Assembly: GCA_947179155.2 (NCBI GenBank)
Contig: OX359274.1
Coordinates: 43,815,064 to 43,879,063 of the forward strand
Source: Hedera helix
Taxonomy: Eukaryota > Streptophyta > Magnoliopsida > Apiales > Araliaceae
Reading direction: 5' to 3'
DNA: 64,000 nucleotides
Part shown: positions 12,167 through 23,231 of the stretch, piece by piece
How the letters are laid out: every line of letters starts with the position of its first letter
How positions within the stretch are numbered: the first letter of the stretch is position 1
The notes under the pieces: model-generated
Database searches by the model: none
Seen by the model: only the letters and a program-made list of their open reading frames with translations
What the model was told of the DNA's origin: nothing
Made by a program: the position numbers and the translations under genes

Positions 12167-12985
12167 AGTGCTAATTTTCAAAATTCTAAAACACATTAAT
12201 ACAAGTACTTTGACTTGATTAAATTTACTATCTTTTATCATCAACTTGGGTTTATAATTTAATTACCCATACCCATGTAGTTATTCATATATTGGGTTAC
12301 TCAATTAACTTATCCATCTTCATACAAGTATTCCCATATTGGGCTAACACATATAATTCTTTTGGGCTAGTCCACTAGTAGTAATTAAATTACTTGGACT
12401 CTCCATGAGGCTTTAATCCATAATTTATTTGGACCTCTCTATAATTACCAACAAGACTTACAATAATTAACATATTGGGCTTGTTTTAATTTCACTTTGG
12501 AATTCTATACATAAACTTATTAATTAAGTTAATTATTTAACTAATCACTTCACATTATTGTCATCCTAGACAATCATCCTAGCTTTTTCACAACTTCAAC
12601 TCATAACTAATATAATTAACCTAAGTAATTATATTTCACGACTTTCCTTCTTGCTTCTTAATTAAACTAATTAATTTATTAGCTTAATTGAGTATTAACC
12701 TACTCATCCTCTTATTTGGCTAACAAGCTCACTTTAGGTATATACATATATATATCCACCTTCACTTTTCAATTGAATTTATTTCCTTAACAAATTCTCT
12801 ACATGCATCAATACAATATTCTCACATTAAATTTTTAACAAATCAATTATGTTAAAAAAAAATGTTTATCCATTTTCTACACATCTTACTTCTCACATTC
12901 TAGGTTTTAAACATTAACCTTTAATAAAATCAATTAAGATATTATTTAAAATCTTGAAAATATCTGGGATATTACAAACTCTCTC

Positions 12986-13200
12986 TAATTATCTCTCATC
13001 TTTTCAAGGCTATTTTTTTTCCTTTTAATTTATCTATGTACTCTCCTTAATTCTCTCTCATCTTTCCCAAGCTAATTTTTTTTTTCTTTTAATTTATCCA
13101 TATACTCTCCTTAATACTCTCTCATCTTTCCAATGTTATTTTTTCTCTATTTTAATTTATCTTTATTGAATAATTATCTTTCTCTCTCTTGTTCATAATT
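12986..13200. repeat. CT-rich tandem repeat, about three copies of ~68 bp
   Basis: Successive blocks read CTCTCTCATCTTT, a short variable part, a T-run, then TTTTAATTTATC(T/C)AT and ACTCTCCTTAAT. This lies in the right half of the older MITE that the LARD split. Confidence 0.7.
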
Positions 13201-13420
13201 AATTTTGGAGAGAGAAGTACATTTATCATATTAAGAGTGGCTCTTTTTTCTCTCTTTTAATTCATCCATATTGAATAAAGGCATTTTAGTCTCTATCAAT
13301 TAATTTTACTTATATTACAACTATTTAATAGCTTCTTTAATTCCTATGCAAAAACCTTAAACGTCACATATTTAGGAATGAAGGGAGTAGTTAATATGAC
13401 ATTTGTCATTATTAGCATTC

Positions 13421-16400
13421 TAAGAGCATTTCTAACCGTAGTAGCAAAAAAAACTCCTCAAATTAAAATTTATTGACCTACGTGGCAATTTAAAAATTAT
13501 TATTTGCTACTTTAATATTTTATACTTCATCAATCTCTTCAATTTAATTAAGGCAAAATAAATAGGTTTAATTTTGAGATTTGCCACCATTATCTACTCT
13601 CTCCGTTCCAAGAAGATACGTTCTTCTTCTTCTTCTTTTTATCAATTTTAAAATTAAAAACATATTTATGTTCTTAAATATAAAATAATATAAATTTCTT
13701 GATATGTCACTATTTTTATTATTAATTAATTAAGTATTATCACACCACCAATATTATATTTTTAATTACTCTTAGAAATAAATTTTCTAGAAAAATAAAC
13801 GTTAGTCGTTTACAAATACATTTCTAACTTTACAACAAAGGGATCAATATAAGTTAGCTGTAATATATTAACAAAATTACTAAGAAAATCCAAGTATACA
13901 TTGCACCTCGCCACATTAGAATGTGAAATGATTCTATAGCCTCGTGCATGCAACAATAGAGCATTTTCAACAGTCTCTTTAATTATTTTGGAATACTTAA
14001 ATAGGTGATCTACATTAAAAAAATATCTTCAACAGTCTCTTCAACCTTATTCATCAAATTTGCAAGTTCATTCTCCCTCTTCAGAACTGGTAAGTTGACA
14101 TTGACTCTTCAAAACATTTATTTTGTTTTGGGAGAATCAAAATTATATGAAAAAATCTAAAAATATTTATTTTGCTTAATGAATTTGATGTATAACTCAT
14201 TTTAAAATTTAATATCATTCATTTTTATTTATTTATTTATTGTAAATAATATGTCATTCGCTATTTGAATACAGACTGCAATTTTGAAAAGCCTAAAGAA
14301 AAACATTATCAAAGACTATTTTCATTGAAAAGAGAATAAAACAATACACGAAAAGACAATGGCAAGAGAAAACAATACACAAAAAGATAAAGGCAAGAGA
14401 AAATAATACAACAGAAAAGAGCACAAACATCATCAAGCAAAACAAAAAATAACACATGTATCATCAAGCAAAGAGGAAAAAGAAAACATTAGAAATTAAT
14501 CCATTGCCCTCTAAAATTGCACATCTCTACTAGCACCATACCTTTTCCACCGGTGCTCAATAAGGTTTGCTTGGAGCTGAGAATGAGTTTCTCTATTTTG
14601 AATAGAGTGATGATTTTGAATAAAATGCATAAATTTTTGGAAGAGAATTTAGTTTTAATTACATATTAATTTTTAAATATAATTTATTTTTCAGAATGTT
14701 ATCTTTTTAAAAAATGAATGTTGTTAATTATTTCAAATGTTATCAATTATTATTGTTTTAAGTCAAATACTGCATTAATTGAATTGAAGAGACTAATAAG
14801 GCACAAAATATTAAAGTAGAAAATAATACTATTTGAATTACCTGTTAGAGTATATGCCCTAGAGGCTAATTATTTGATGTAATTACTTAACATTTTTTGA
14901 TATTATATTTGATTGAATAAATGGATTATTTTATTATGATTTCATTTACTGCGTTATATAAATGTTAACATAATAAAAACCCTTAGAATAATGATACGAA
15001 TTATATAGCTTTAAGTATGTGACTTGAACATGAGATTATATAATTATAATTAGTATCATTGCTCTTAAATGTCCCTAGTCGAGTATCATTGTTAATGGGA
15101 CAACAATGATGCATTGAGATTAGTATGTGGATTGACTGATGGCCAAATCTCATTGGTCATAAATATATAAGATATTTGAGTCAATGCATAGGTACATGTT
15201 AGAGAACAATGTACTGGACTGACCCACCATGAGAATTCTACATGGAGCATTATGCAAAGTGTCATAAGAAATTCTTATAGTGACAATGATGTAATGATCC
15301 TCCGACCTGAAGTCACTATATTATTACACGAGAATTTGTGTACTTTGATATCATCAAATGTCACCTTTAATAGGGTGGACAATAAATGTGATTATTGGGT
15401 ACATCATGAATCGTGTGAGGAATATGAGTGATCTAGATGGAATTTAACCCTCCTATATATTAGGGGTGATATCCATAGGCCTCTTGATTGAGTATGACTA
15501 TGAAATGCATGGCCATGCTCAAATATTGATTTGTTTCATATAGTCTACTCATTGATCAAGAAAACTCAGATTAAATTATGAAGAGTATGACACATTCCAT
15601 GCCTCGAGTTTAATCTAGGATATAAGGTTAAAAGGATTAAATTACATTAAAACATTGGTCACGAAAAGGTTGTATCGAATCACCGATCTTATTATTATTT
15701 GGGTAGCAGTGATGCATTACTAGATGCCGCTCACTGTTTATAATTTTATAATATGATTTTAAAATTATTACCAACATAATAATAACCTATAGGGTCACAC
15801 ACTTAGAACGTAATTAAAAGGGAATTAATTTAAATTGTAAGTATTTTAAATATGTCAATATGATTGATAGTATTTAAAAATTACGAATTTAAATTAATAG
15901 GATAATTTGTATATATGTATATTAATTAAGTAAGACTTAATTAAAATATAATATATATAAATTCAGATTTTATTTTTCTATTTATTTTAGGTTTTAGTTA
16001 ATTCCTATTAACTACTATATATATGATATATCAGTAGTCTAAAAGTCACGTAAGGAAAAACTAAAACCCTAGCCGCTTTTAGAAAGAGGCTAGAGAGAAA
16101 AATAGGTTAGAAATCCTGATCTTGATGGCTAGTACCGCGGTTCCTTTTGCTGCAGATCGTGGGACGATTCGCGGAGCGTTCGTGTGGATACCGTAGAGAC
16201 GCAGTCACTGGATTGCGTTGAAGATTCGAAGCCGTTCCAGAATTCCATCGTCTTCTCAACATCTCAGATAATCGGTAAAATAATCTAAACCTCTGATTAA
16301 TCTGTTTTTGCATGGATCCTGTCTTAGGGTTTCGGAAAATTTTTAAATTCCACTGCTTTCACTGTGTCGAAACCCTAACATTACCACGTAAGTCAACAAA

Positions 16401-16448
16401 CTTCAATTTGAAGAGTTTTTTTTGCTATTACTGTTGAAGATGCTCTTA
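13421..16448. mobile_element. MITE copy A, split by a nested solo LTR
   Basis: The ends form inverted repeats: TAAGAGCATTTCTAACCGTA at the left and, reversed from the right, TAAGAGCATCTTCAACAGTA, followed in both by GCAAAAAAAACTC(C/T)TCAA. Removing the solo LTR at 14843-16380 leaves about 1.5 kb. Its interior aligns in the same orientation with copy B to the right (for example 13990-14240 with 16700-16920), but A carries an extra segment near 14245-14760 rich in AAAAGA. A second internal end-like sequence at about 13960 suggests a further nested copy. Confidence 0.65.
14843..16380. mobile_element. Solo LTR, 1538 bp, 5-bp target duplication
   Basis: Begins TGTTAGAGTATATGCCCTAG and ends CGAAACCCTAACA, so the tips are TGTTAG and CTAACA. 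It is flanked by TTACC at 14838-14842 and 16381-16385. No second LTR or internal region lies between, so it is most simply a solo LTR left by recombination. The start resembles Copia-type plant LTRs (low certainty). Small open frames inside, such as 16107-16313 on the minus strand, look incidental. Confidence 0.85.
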
Positions 16449-17045
16449 GTCAAAATTATTAATTAATATATGTAATTTTTCATATGATTTTACTTCTCCC
16501 AAAATAAAATAAATGTTTTGAAGAGGTAAGGTCAACTTATCAGTTCTGAAGAGAGAGAATGAGGCTGCAGATTTGATGACCAAGATTGAAGAGGCTGCTG
16601 GGGATAATTTTTCTGATGTGGCTCACCTATTTGAGTATCCCAACCAACAACCTCTTCAATCACTTTAGGATACTCAAATAGATGAGCCACATCAGAAAAA
16701 TTATTCCCAACAGTCTCTTCAACCTTGGTCATCAAATCTGTAACCTCATTCTCTCTCTTCTGAGCTGGTAAGTTAACTTTGTCTTTTCAAAATATTTATT
16801 TTATTTTGGGAGAATTAAAATTATATGAAAAAACTAAAAAAAAAATTTTGCTTGATGAGTTTGATGTACAATTCATTTTAAAATTTAATATCATTCCTTT
16901 TTTATTTATTTTGCCTTAATTAAATTGAAGAAACTGATGTAGCACAAAATATTAAAGTAGCAAACAATGCTCTTCAAATTGTCACATAAGTCAACAAACT
17001 TCAATTTGAAGAGTTTTATTTGCTACTACTGTTAGAGATGCTCTA
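16449..17045. mobile_element. MITE copy B, foldback form
   Basis: The right end (AATTTGAAGAGTTTTATTTG, then CTACTACTGTTAGAGATGCTCT to about 17044) matches the right end of copy A almost exactly. The left part is a large inverted repeat described separately. The two copies sit next to each other in the same orientation. Confidence 0.65.
16470..16840. repeat. Large inverted repeat, arms ~170 bp, loop ~30 bp
   Basis: Left arm about 16470-16640 and right arm about 16668-16840 are imperfect reverse complements through TTCTCCCAAAATAAAATAAA, GTCAACTTA(T/C)CAG and TTTTTCTGATGTGGCTCA. The loop is around 16641-16667. Read outward-in from each end, both arms encode nearly the same peptide, with the shared run NFSDVAHLFEY. 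A transcript would fold into a long hairpin. Confidence 0.85.
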
Positions 17046-17814
17046 AAATACAAATAAAGTTATATCTAATAGAAGTTATAATAATTTGCTAAGTTTTTCA
17101 ACTAAAAATTAAGCTTTAGTCATTAGGTAAAACATATAGCAAATGAAACACTCTTAATTAAAAAGTGTGATTTGATACAAATTTTAATATAAAGTAATAT
17201 TTTTTAATAATTAAGATGAATTTAGTAATTAAATGTTGTGTATGTAGACTCACCGTATTCTATGTTAATAAGGTATAAGAATCTGACCGAGAGTGGGCCA
17301 AGCAATGTGATGTTGGAGAGCTAGCCAGCTCTTCCTGCGCTCATTTTTGTCCCAAAAGTCATCATTTACAAAACCCATGCATCTTCATGTCTTCTAGTGT
17401 TGTTGTACATTTGGTTTTGTGTTCGTGCGACAGACCGAGCTCAGCTAGGTGTGAATGCTGCTTTTCATGTTCTTTTGGGTTAAACAAAAACCACACTATC
17501 CGCAAATTATTACCATTTATATTTGGATGCTGATGTAAGAGTCCCGTTATATTCATTCATTGACTATTTGAGTCGATTAAGAACAATGACATGTGTAAAT
17601 ATTTATAACTTTAGACGCATTTGTTCGTTAAGTCTAATGCGTTGAAAAGTCGTAGAGAAAATTCTAGTAAAATATTTTTTTCCCCTTGACAATAATAAAT
17701 ACCGATGAATCAATCTACTCAGAATTTTGTCAAGGCAATCTAAACTAAACCTCATAGGATGAGAATTAGAGGAGCTTACTCAAATCATGTTTTAGTGTTT
17801 GTTCGGCTATAAAA
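17046..17814. other. Intergenic, nothing recognised
   Basis: AT-rich DNA with no supported gene. A short open frame at 17362-17556 (minus) resembles nothing I recognise. The stretch around 17281-17480 is somewhat more GC-rich than its surroundings. Confidence 0.5.
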
Positions 17815-18600
17815 GTTTCAAAAATCTCCTTCTAATCTGCTATAGTCTTTTCACCGCTTTTATAGGAGCTCTAAAAAGAGCCATATAATGCAATGGTAAA
17901 CTAGAAAGAACCACATTTTTACCATAACAATTCTACCACCTATGGATAAACACCATCCTTTCCAACCTTTTAGCTTGCTGTGGAACTTTTCTATAATTGG
18001 ATACCAAGTATCAGTTTTCCTAGGATTAGCTCCAGTGGGGATGCCTAAGTAAATGAGAGGCAATTACCCCCATGTACAGCCAAATCCATCCGCTAAACGC
18101 TTTCCTTCTTCCTCAGTTAATCAGAAAGAAAATTACTTACTTTTACTAAAATTTATCTTCAAACCTGAAGCAATCTGAAATGTCAACAACAAAATCTTAT
18201 TATTAACTAACATTACCCCATCTACCAGTTGTCTTTCTCCAGTGAAAGCTAGTTGGCTGAAATAGTTTCACCAATAACTTTCTTCAACCTATTTACTAAC
18301 ATCTTAGCTATTATCCTATACAAAGAATTTATCAAGCTAATTGGCCTCATGTCATTCAAAGACTCCACATTACTCTTCTTTGGAATAAGAACTATGAAAG
18401 AAGAATTCACACCTTACCTTTTGTGAGTTTGCCCTGCTGATGGAACTGTTGCAGTGCTTTTATAGTGTCTTCTATCATAAACTCCAACCTTTCTTAATAA
18501 AATTGAAATTAAAGCCATCCGGACCTGGTGCTTTTGATCCCTCACATTGACTTGCTGCTTGTTCAACCTCTTCCTTGAAAAAACTTTGTTCTAAAAACAT
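17815..18600 (-). pseudogene. Inverted LINE reverse-transcriptase fragment
   Basis: Read on the minus strand, broken frames give landmarks of a plant L1-type reverse transcriptase in order. First GSKAPGPDGF near 18540, then RPISLINSLYRIIAKMLVNR and ANQLAFTGERQLVDGV near 18340-18220. Next SGLKINFSKSK near 18160, then LIYLGIPTGANPRK and LKGWKG(W)CLSIGGRIVMVK near 18060-17920, then LPLHYMALFRAP and RRRFLK near 17880-17820. Frameshifts, stops and a deletion between the fingers and the FADD-region part show it is dead. It abuts the sense-oriented 3' part of the same element at 18605. Confidence 0.85.
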
Positions 18601-18604
18601 TTTT

Positions 18605-19583
18605 TTTGATGACTGTTTTAAGCTGGTAAAACCACGTAAATGGTCAAGGGTATGGAAAGCTATATGTAATTTACATAATCAAGAAGGAGTACATCAGATT
18701 TTAGGATCAAAGATGTGGAAATGGGAATTGGGAGAAGAAAAAAACATTTGTTTTTGGAATGATAAATGGTCGGGGGGGTGAATACTTGAGAGTCAAATTT
18801 CAAAGGTAGTATATGTTAGCTAGTAAAAAGGAGAGTAAAATAGCAGATTATTTTCAGGAAAATGATGCAGGGAAGTGACCTCCTGGATTAGCTAAAGGAA
18901 TTTTTAAGGTACATTAAGCTAGATGAATTTAAAAAGGACAGGTTATTATGGGCAGATAGTGAAAGTGGAATTTTCTCAGTTAAAAAATGTAATCAGGTGA
19001 TCAAAAGTACAGGCTTTCCTGTGACAAGCAATGCATGAGAGTATGGCCAGTAAAGGTTTTCTTAGTAAACGAAAGAATGAAATTTGATGCTATAGAAATG
19101 CAATGTCTGTGGTGTGAAGAAATGTATGAAACTCAAAATCATATTCTGTTCCACTGTCCAAGGGTATGGAGGGTCTGGTGTGGGATGTTTATCTAGGTGA
19201 AATTTTATTGGATTATTCCTCAAAATGTAAGTAACATGATAGAGCAAACGAAAATTTTAAAGGGGAAGATATAGAAAGATACTGATCAGCGTGAGAGTTG
19301 CAACGTTTTGGACTATATGGATGACAAGGAATAAAGCAATTTTTGAGAGAAATTACTCTTGTTGGAGGAAAACAATCAATTCGATAAAGTTGAAATCTTT
19401 TAAATGGTTAATGGTAGAAGGTTTTCTACTTCAAAATAAGTTAGATCTCTGGTGTTAATGGTAGTATTTTTGTTTGTGCCATGAAATAACAATGTAACAT
19501 GCTACTGTACAAATCAATCCGAGTACTATATAATGGACCTATTCCCCAACCCCCCCCCCCCCCCCCCCCCCCCCCAAAAAAAA
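18605..19583 (+). pseudogene. LINE 3' part, reverse transcriptase C-terminus and zf-RVT remnant
   Basis: Plus-strand broken frames give a post-RT segment (SRVWKAICNL, then WKWELGEEKNICFWNDKWSG at 18700-18775) and, near 19090-19180, a zinc-knuckle-like part with CLWCEEMYETQNHILFHCP and RVWRVW. This is the usual zf-RVT region of plant LINEs. It ends at a C-run (19550-19575) and eight A residues, taken as the poly(A) tail. In the protein this part follows directly after the segment found inverted at 17815-18600. Confidence 0.8.
19550..19583. repeat. Run of about 26 C followed by 8 A
   Basis: The longest GC homopolymer in the window, directly before the short A-run that ends the LINE. Its exact length may be unreliable in assembled sequence. 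Confidence 0.9.
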
Positions 19584-19903
19584 GGGAGGCAAGAAATCTC
19601 TAGGCCACATGGAAGAATTGATATGATTCTATGCTGACCACTCTTTACCATTACATAAACAATATATGTATATCATTCTACTCCACTGCTCTTGCAGAAG
19701 CAACACATGATTCCCTGCTAATCATAAACTAAACTGTTTTCATCAAGTTTTCTAACAACACCATGTTGAGATGATGACAAAACATGTGCACTCTTAGAGA
19801 AAAATCGAACATTTCCATGTCATAAAAATCTTTTCATGAATCCAATCTATAAACTAATGAACTATTGTAACTGGAATTTATCACATAGATAAACTATGAA
19901 GAT
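19584..19903. other. Short intergenic stretch, nothing recognised
   Basis: No gene or repeat pattern stands out between the LINE tail and the TRIM. Confidence 0.5.
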
Positions 19904-20724
19904 TTGAGTATATTCGGCCCATATATATTCATTTTAAATCACATCTTAACCTAAAAGATTACATTATTAGATTTATGATTCATTAAAACTTTTATATGTC
20001 TCCAATGTTTCTTCTTGTGTTATAACGTGAGATTTTACTATCATGTGGTACATCAACAATCTCCTCCTTAACGGGTGATCTCGCAATTCACATCGACACC
20101 AAACTCCCTCTTGAATTTTAACTACACTATTTTGAGTATTAGTACATCATTTTTTCCAGTTGACGAGCCACCCTTTTCAATATCTCTTGTTTGATCCACT
20201 AAGAGTCTTTGTCAAGCCCATTTAGTCTCCTATATCTGACGAGATTATCATTTAATATCTCTTGTTTGATTCACCAAACAGTCTCTTTGAGAAGAGCATG
20301 CCGCTTGCTCCAAAAGTAAGTAATTCACCTTTCATTTATAAATCATTGAGCCTAGCTCATCACGTCTTCTAACTAATATGAGTCCACACTCTTGAATATC
20401 CATCACGTCTTTTAACTGACGAGCCTACACTCTTCAATATTACTTGTCAAGAACCAAGCAAAAGTCTGTAAGAATAGTCCATCACTTGTTTAATAAATTA
20501 TTTGTCTATCATGCTCACTCCATATCATCATATCCACAACTCAAACACAGTCATGACTCTGATACTAGTTGTTGGGAATATCCAGATAATATATGGGCAT
20601 CTGAAATCATATCTTGACTCACAAGGTTAACTTATTAAGTTTATGGTCCATTAGAGTATATATGTTTCTAATGTTTTTTCTTGTACTTTGATATGAGAAT
20701 TTACTATCACGCGATATCTCAACA
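19904..20724 (-). mobile_element. Degenerate TRIM (miniature LTR retrotransposon)
   Basis: Right terminal repeat 20570-20724 (TGTTGGGAATATCCAG to GATATCTCAACA) is 155 bp. A diverged left copy runs about 19904-20058 and shares CATATCTTAAC-, ATGTTTCTTCTTGT- and TTTACTATCA-type blocks, ending ACATCAACA. Next to the right repeat the minus strand reads CTAGTATCAGAGTC, a degraded initiator-Met primer site. Next to the left repeat it reads AAGGAGGAGAT, a purine tract. The roughly 510-bp interior is non-coding, with repeated GACGAGCC and TCTTGTTTGAT motifs. Confidence 0.7.
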
Positions 20725-22053
20725 TGAAAAAATCTAACTTCCAAAACACCTTAATTAGTCTCATTTGACATCTTTCTCGATAGCCGAAAAAATAAATATG
20801 ACTACGTTATGTTATATACGTGTAGATAATACCAGAAATACTGGTACTCTCATCTTGGGAGGCTCATTAGTGGACGGACCATGGAAAATTAACACAAGAG
20901 TTTTACAATATGACACACCAATAAATATGCTTAATATTGACAAAATGTGAACATATATTTAAAGAATATGCTCTCAGTAAATCTTTTGTCAGACCAATAA
21001 AACTAGTTACATTGATGACAATACTCTTGCTTGAACATCTGAACAATAATAAAACTTGCTTCAGTATCAATCTCAAACATTAAATGTAGTCAAAACAAGA
21101 CAGAAAATGACCCGAAATTGCTTAGTGCTCTGACAAATTTTGCCAACAAGCCTGGCTAAAATGCTAACTGGTTATCTTTTAACAATTTTTTTTCACTTTC
21201 AATAGCAAAAAAGAAAAGGAGGAAGAAAAGTGAGAGAAACGTCATTTCTGCATACAAGGAGACCTTGCGTTACACCAGAAAATAAGCCCTAAATATTTTG
21301 AGAATCCTAAGAGCCTGTAGTGGTTATTCCTCAATGGTTAATGATCTTCCAGCTGCAAAATCAGCATGGACTTGCAAGTTTAGAGTAGCATTCAAGATAA
21401 AATAAAAAGAAACAATAGAAATCTTGTAAATTAATCGCCATGTTATTAGCGTACATTATGGTGATTACATGAGATAAAGAAGGGGATGTTCTGAATTTTT
21501 AGCCACTCAAGGAAAATTCAGAAAAAGATTTTCCAGATTTTGGGTGTTTGGTATGACAGTGAAAATTTAATCAACTGTATTGTTTTATGGGTCAATGCAC
21601 GTATAGCAATGGTTTTTCATAAAATAATTATTGTTTTCAACTTGGCAGGTCATTTTTCTGAAAAACAAAACACCTCATCTTTTATGAAAATGTTTTCCTT
21701 TAGACAACTTGGGATGACTTTTGGAAGATGGCAAGAGAAGGAAAGTAACTAAGCAAAAAGATGTAGTTCTTCAAATAAAATTGTAACACAATGCTTGTTT
21801 ATAGTGACCTGTAAACTCATTTTATATATTTGAGGGTTTCTCCACTAATTGCGAATTGATTTTTTTAAGTTAGATGTTCCAACATGGTATCATAGCCTAA
21901 AGATCATTCCTCATTTATGTGGCTTAATAGCGCACATCAATATTTCTTCGGTTGGCAAAATTTAATTGGTTTTAAGTTGGAGACTTCAACACCTTTAAAA
22001 GTGCACCATCATGTTTAGATTACGAGTAATCAACTAAAAGAGTAAAAAGAGGA
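20725..22053. other. Intergenic DNA downstream of the SAUR gene
   Basis: No supported gene. Short open frames at 20765-20950 and 21540-21752 (plus) show no recognised motif and end without splice context. The part next to 22053 should hold the SAUR 3' untranslated region, but I see no clear polyadenylation signal. Confidence 0.5.
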
Positions 22054-22521
22054 CTAACCATTGTCATGTTCGCCGTGCCCCTTCTGATGATTCTCCATGC
22101 ACTTAAGGAGGTACTTGAAGGTCTCTATCTCACATGGAATCGTGAGGCCGCCGCTATGATCAAACCCAAACTCCTCCTCAACCTTTTCAAGCAACACCTT
22201 AAACAATGGGTCGCTAAGATAACTAGTAGGAATGATAAACCTCCGAAGCTCCGGACCAACATAAACCGCCAAGTACCCTTTCGGAACATCACGGGGCGGT
22301 TCAGGGCTTTGGCAAGTTTCCTCATCTGAATCAACGTACACATTGCAGCCCCTCAATCTCTTGCTAATTGCTGGCGAAATTCCGCTATGGGTTGGTTGAT
22401 TAGTGGAGGGGCCATCATTCCCCTTTGAACTGAGTGTTACATTTTGCCACTTCTGTAGAATTTCCTTGAGCCTGACAATGTGGCGTATTCCTGTCAACTT
22501 GCTTCCCCCATTGTCAGTCAT
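22054..22521 (-). CDS. SAUR-family auxin-responsive protein, 155 aa, intact
   Basis: A complete single-exon frame. The family core (auxin-inducible, PF02519) spans about residues 78-142. It begins DVPKGYLAVYVGPELRRF, continues with IPTSYLSDPLFKVLLEKVEEEF, and ends in a GLTIPCEIETFKYLL block. The N-terminal extension (1-77) starts with KLTGIRHIVRLKEILQKWQ, a feature of the longer SAURs related to Arabidopsis At5g20810 and At3g43120, and has a polar low-complexity middle and the acidic run DSDEE. Family members are small, short-lived proteins. Several SAURs inhibit PP2C.D phosphatases and so raise plasma-membrane proton-pump activity and cell expansion; for this longer clade the role is less defined. 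No transmembrane segment is visible. The start is the only Met before the conserved N-terminal block. Frames on the opposite strand (22066-22329) are shadows. Confidence 0.93.
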   Translation of the reverse strand: MTDNGGSKLTGIRHIVRLKEILQKWQNVTLSSKGNDGPSTNQPTHSGISPAISKRLRGCNVYVDSDEETCQSPEPPRDVPKGYLAVYVGPELRRFIIPTSYLSDPLFKVLLEKVEEEFGFDHSGGLTIPCEIETFKYLLKCMENHQKGHGEHDNG

Positions 22522-22673
22522 TGTTGGTCTATGCCTAGTTGCACAAAATTCAAGAGAATCCTCAGAGGTTGAATTCTAGGTGCTCGATCCCTTCCAGAGA
22601 AATATGTCTCATCAGATCTTTTACAGTATTATTTTATACATGTTAGACATGAGGTTTCACATGCTTTTTGTAA

Positions 22674-22709
<36 letters not shown>

Positions 22710-23143
22710 AGACATAAAACTCAACTAATTGTAAAATTAAAGACATAAATTTTACCTAGAAATTTTTCCAGAGGCAATAAAAATTCAAGAAAAAATAACA
22801 ATTAGAAAGAGATTAACCGGACGTATCACAATTTAGCTAATCTTGCATGTTTAGATCAACAACTTAACACATGCAAATAAATTAGAGATAATTTTTACAT
22901 AATTCATTTGCCATACACATTATATGTAAAACTAACCCTTTTCAAGATCCAATTAAGGTGCAACAAGATGAAAACTTAATATAACTTGAACAAGATTAAA
23001 TCACACCCAAAATCATCGAGTTGTATAACAAAAAATGCCCAGATCAAATCATAAAAATGCCCACATAAAGACATTATGTGTCTATGACATAAATAAGAAA
23101 TAAGCAATAAATTGTCATTGCGTGAAATAATAATATATCAGAG

Positions 23144-23231
<88 letters not shown>

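Larger units (their letters stand above)
1797..12976 (-). mobile_element. LARD-type non-autonomous LTR retrotransposon, complete
   Basis: A structurally complete LTR element of 11,180 bp. Two direct repeats (1797-6272 and 8503-12976) begin TGTGACGACC and end GGATATTACA on the plus strand. The target duplication AACTC lies at 1792-1796 and 12977-12981. A primer-binding site matching initiator tRNA-Met (TGGTATCAGAGC, minus strand) lies three bases from the right LTR and a purine tract abuts the left LTR, so the element reads on the minus strand. The internal 2.23 kb has no gag-pol reading frame. Huge LTRs with a short non-coding core fit the LARD class. The end of the internal region (TTTCGGGGACGAAAT on the minus strand) resembles the 3' end of Ty3/gypsy chromovirus elements, so a gypsy helper is likely (inference). 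Confidence 0.92.
8503..12976 (-). repeat. LARD right LTR (5' LTR in element orientation), 4474 bp
   Basis: Near-identical partner of 1797-6272. It ends at 12976 with ATTACA and is followed by the target duplication AACTC. This is the promoter-bearing copy for full-length RNA. It carries its own 39-bp array, five GC palindromes and a TATA box at the equivalent positions. Confidence 0.93.
1669..13390. mobile_element. Older MITE (about 0.5 kb) split by the LARD insertion
   Basis: The flanks of the large retrotransposon look like the two halves of one older element. The left end (from about 1669) reads TGCTCCTTTTATTTTTAATT and on to TTTGACGTTT. The right end, read backwards from 13390, gives CTCCCTTCATTCCTAAATAT and on to GTGACGTTT. 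These act as terminal inverted repeats, with TA at both ends. Removing 1797-12976 and one target copy leaves an element of about 540 bp, consistent with a Stowaway-like MITE (inference). Confidence 0.5.

Noticed and set aside
16532..16735. 67-codon frame across the foldback as a gene
   Set aside because: It reads through the hairpin loop into the other arm, so it cannot be an intact protein. Kept only as evidence of coding-like arms.
22066..22343. Open frames overlapping the SAUR gene on other frames
   Set aside because: Shadows of the SAUR coding sequence, whose family motifs are unmistakable.
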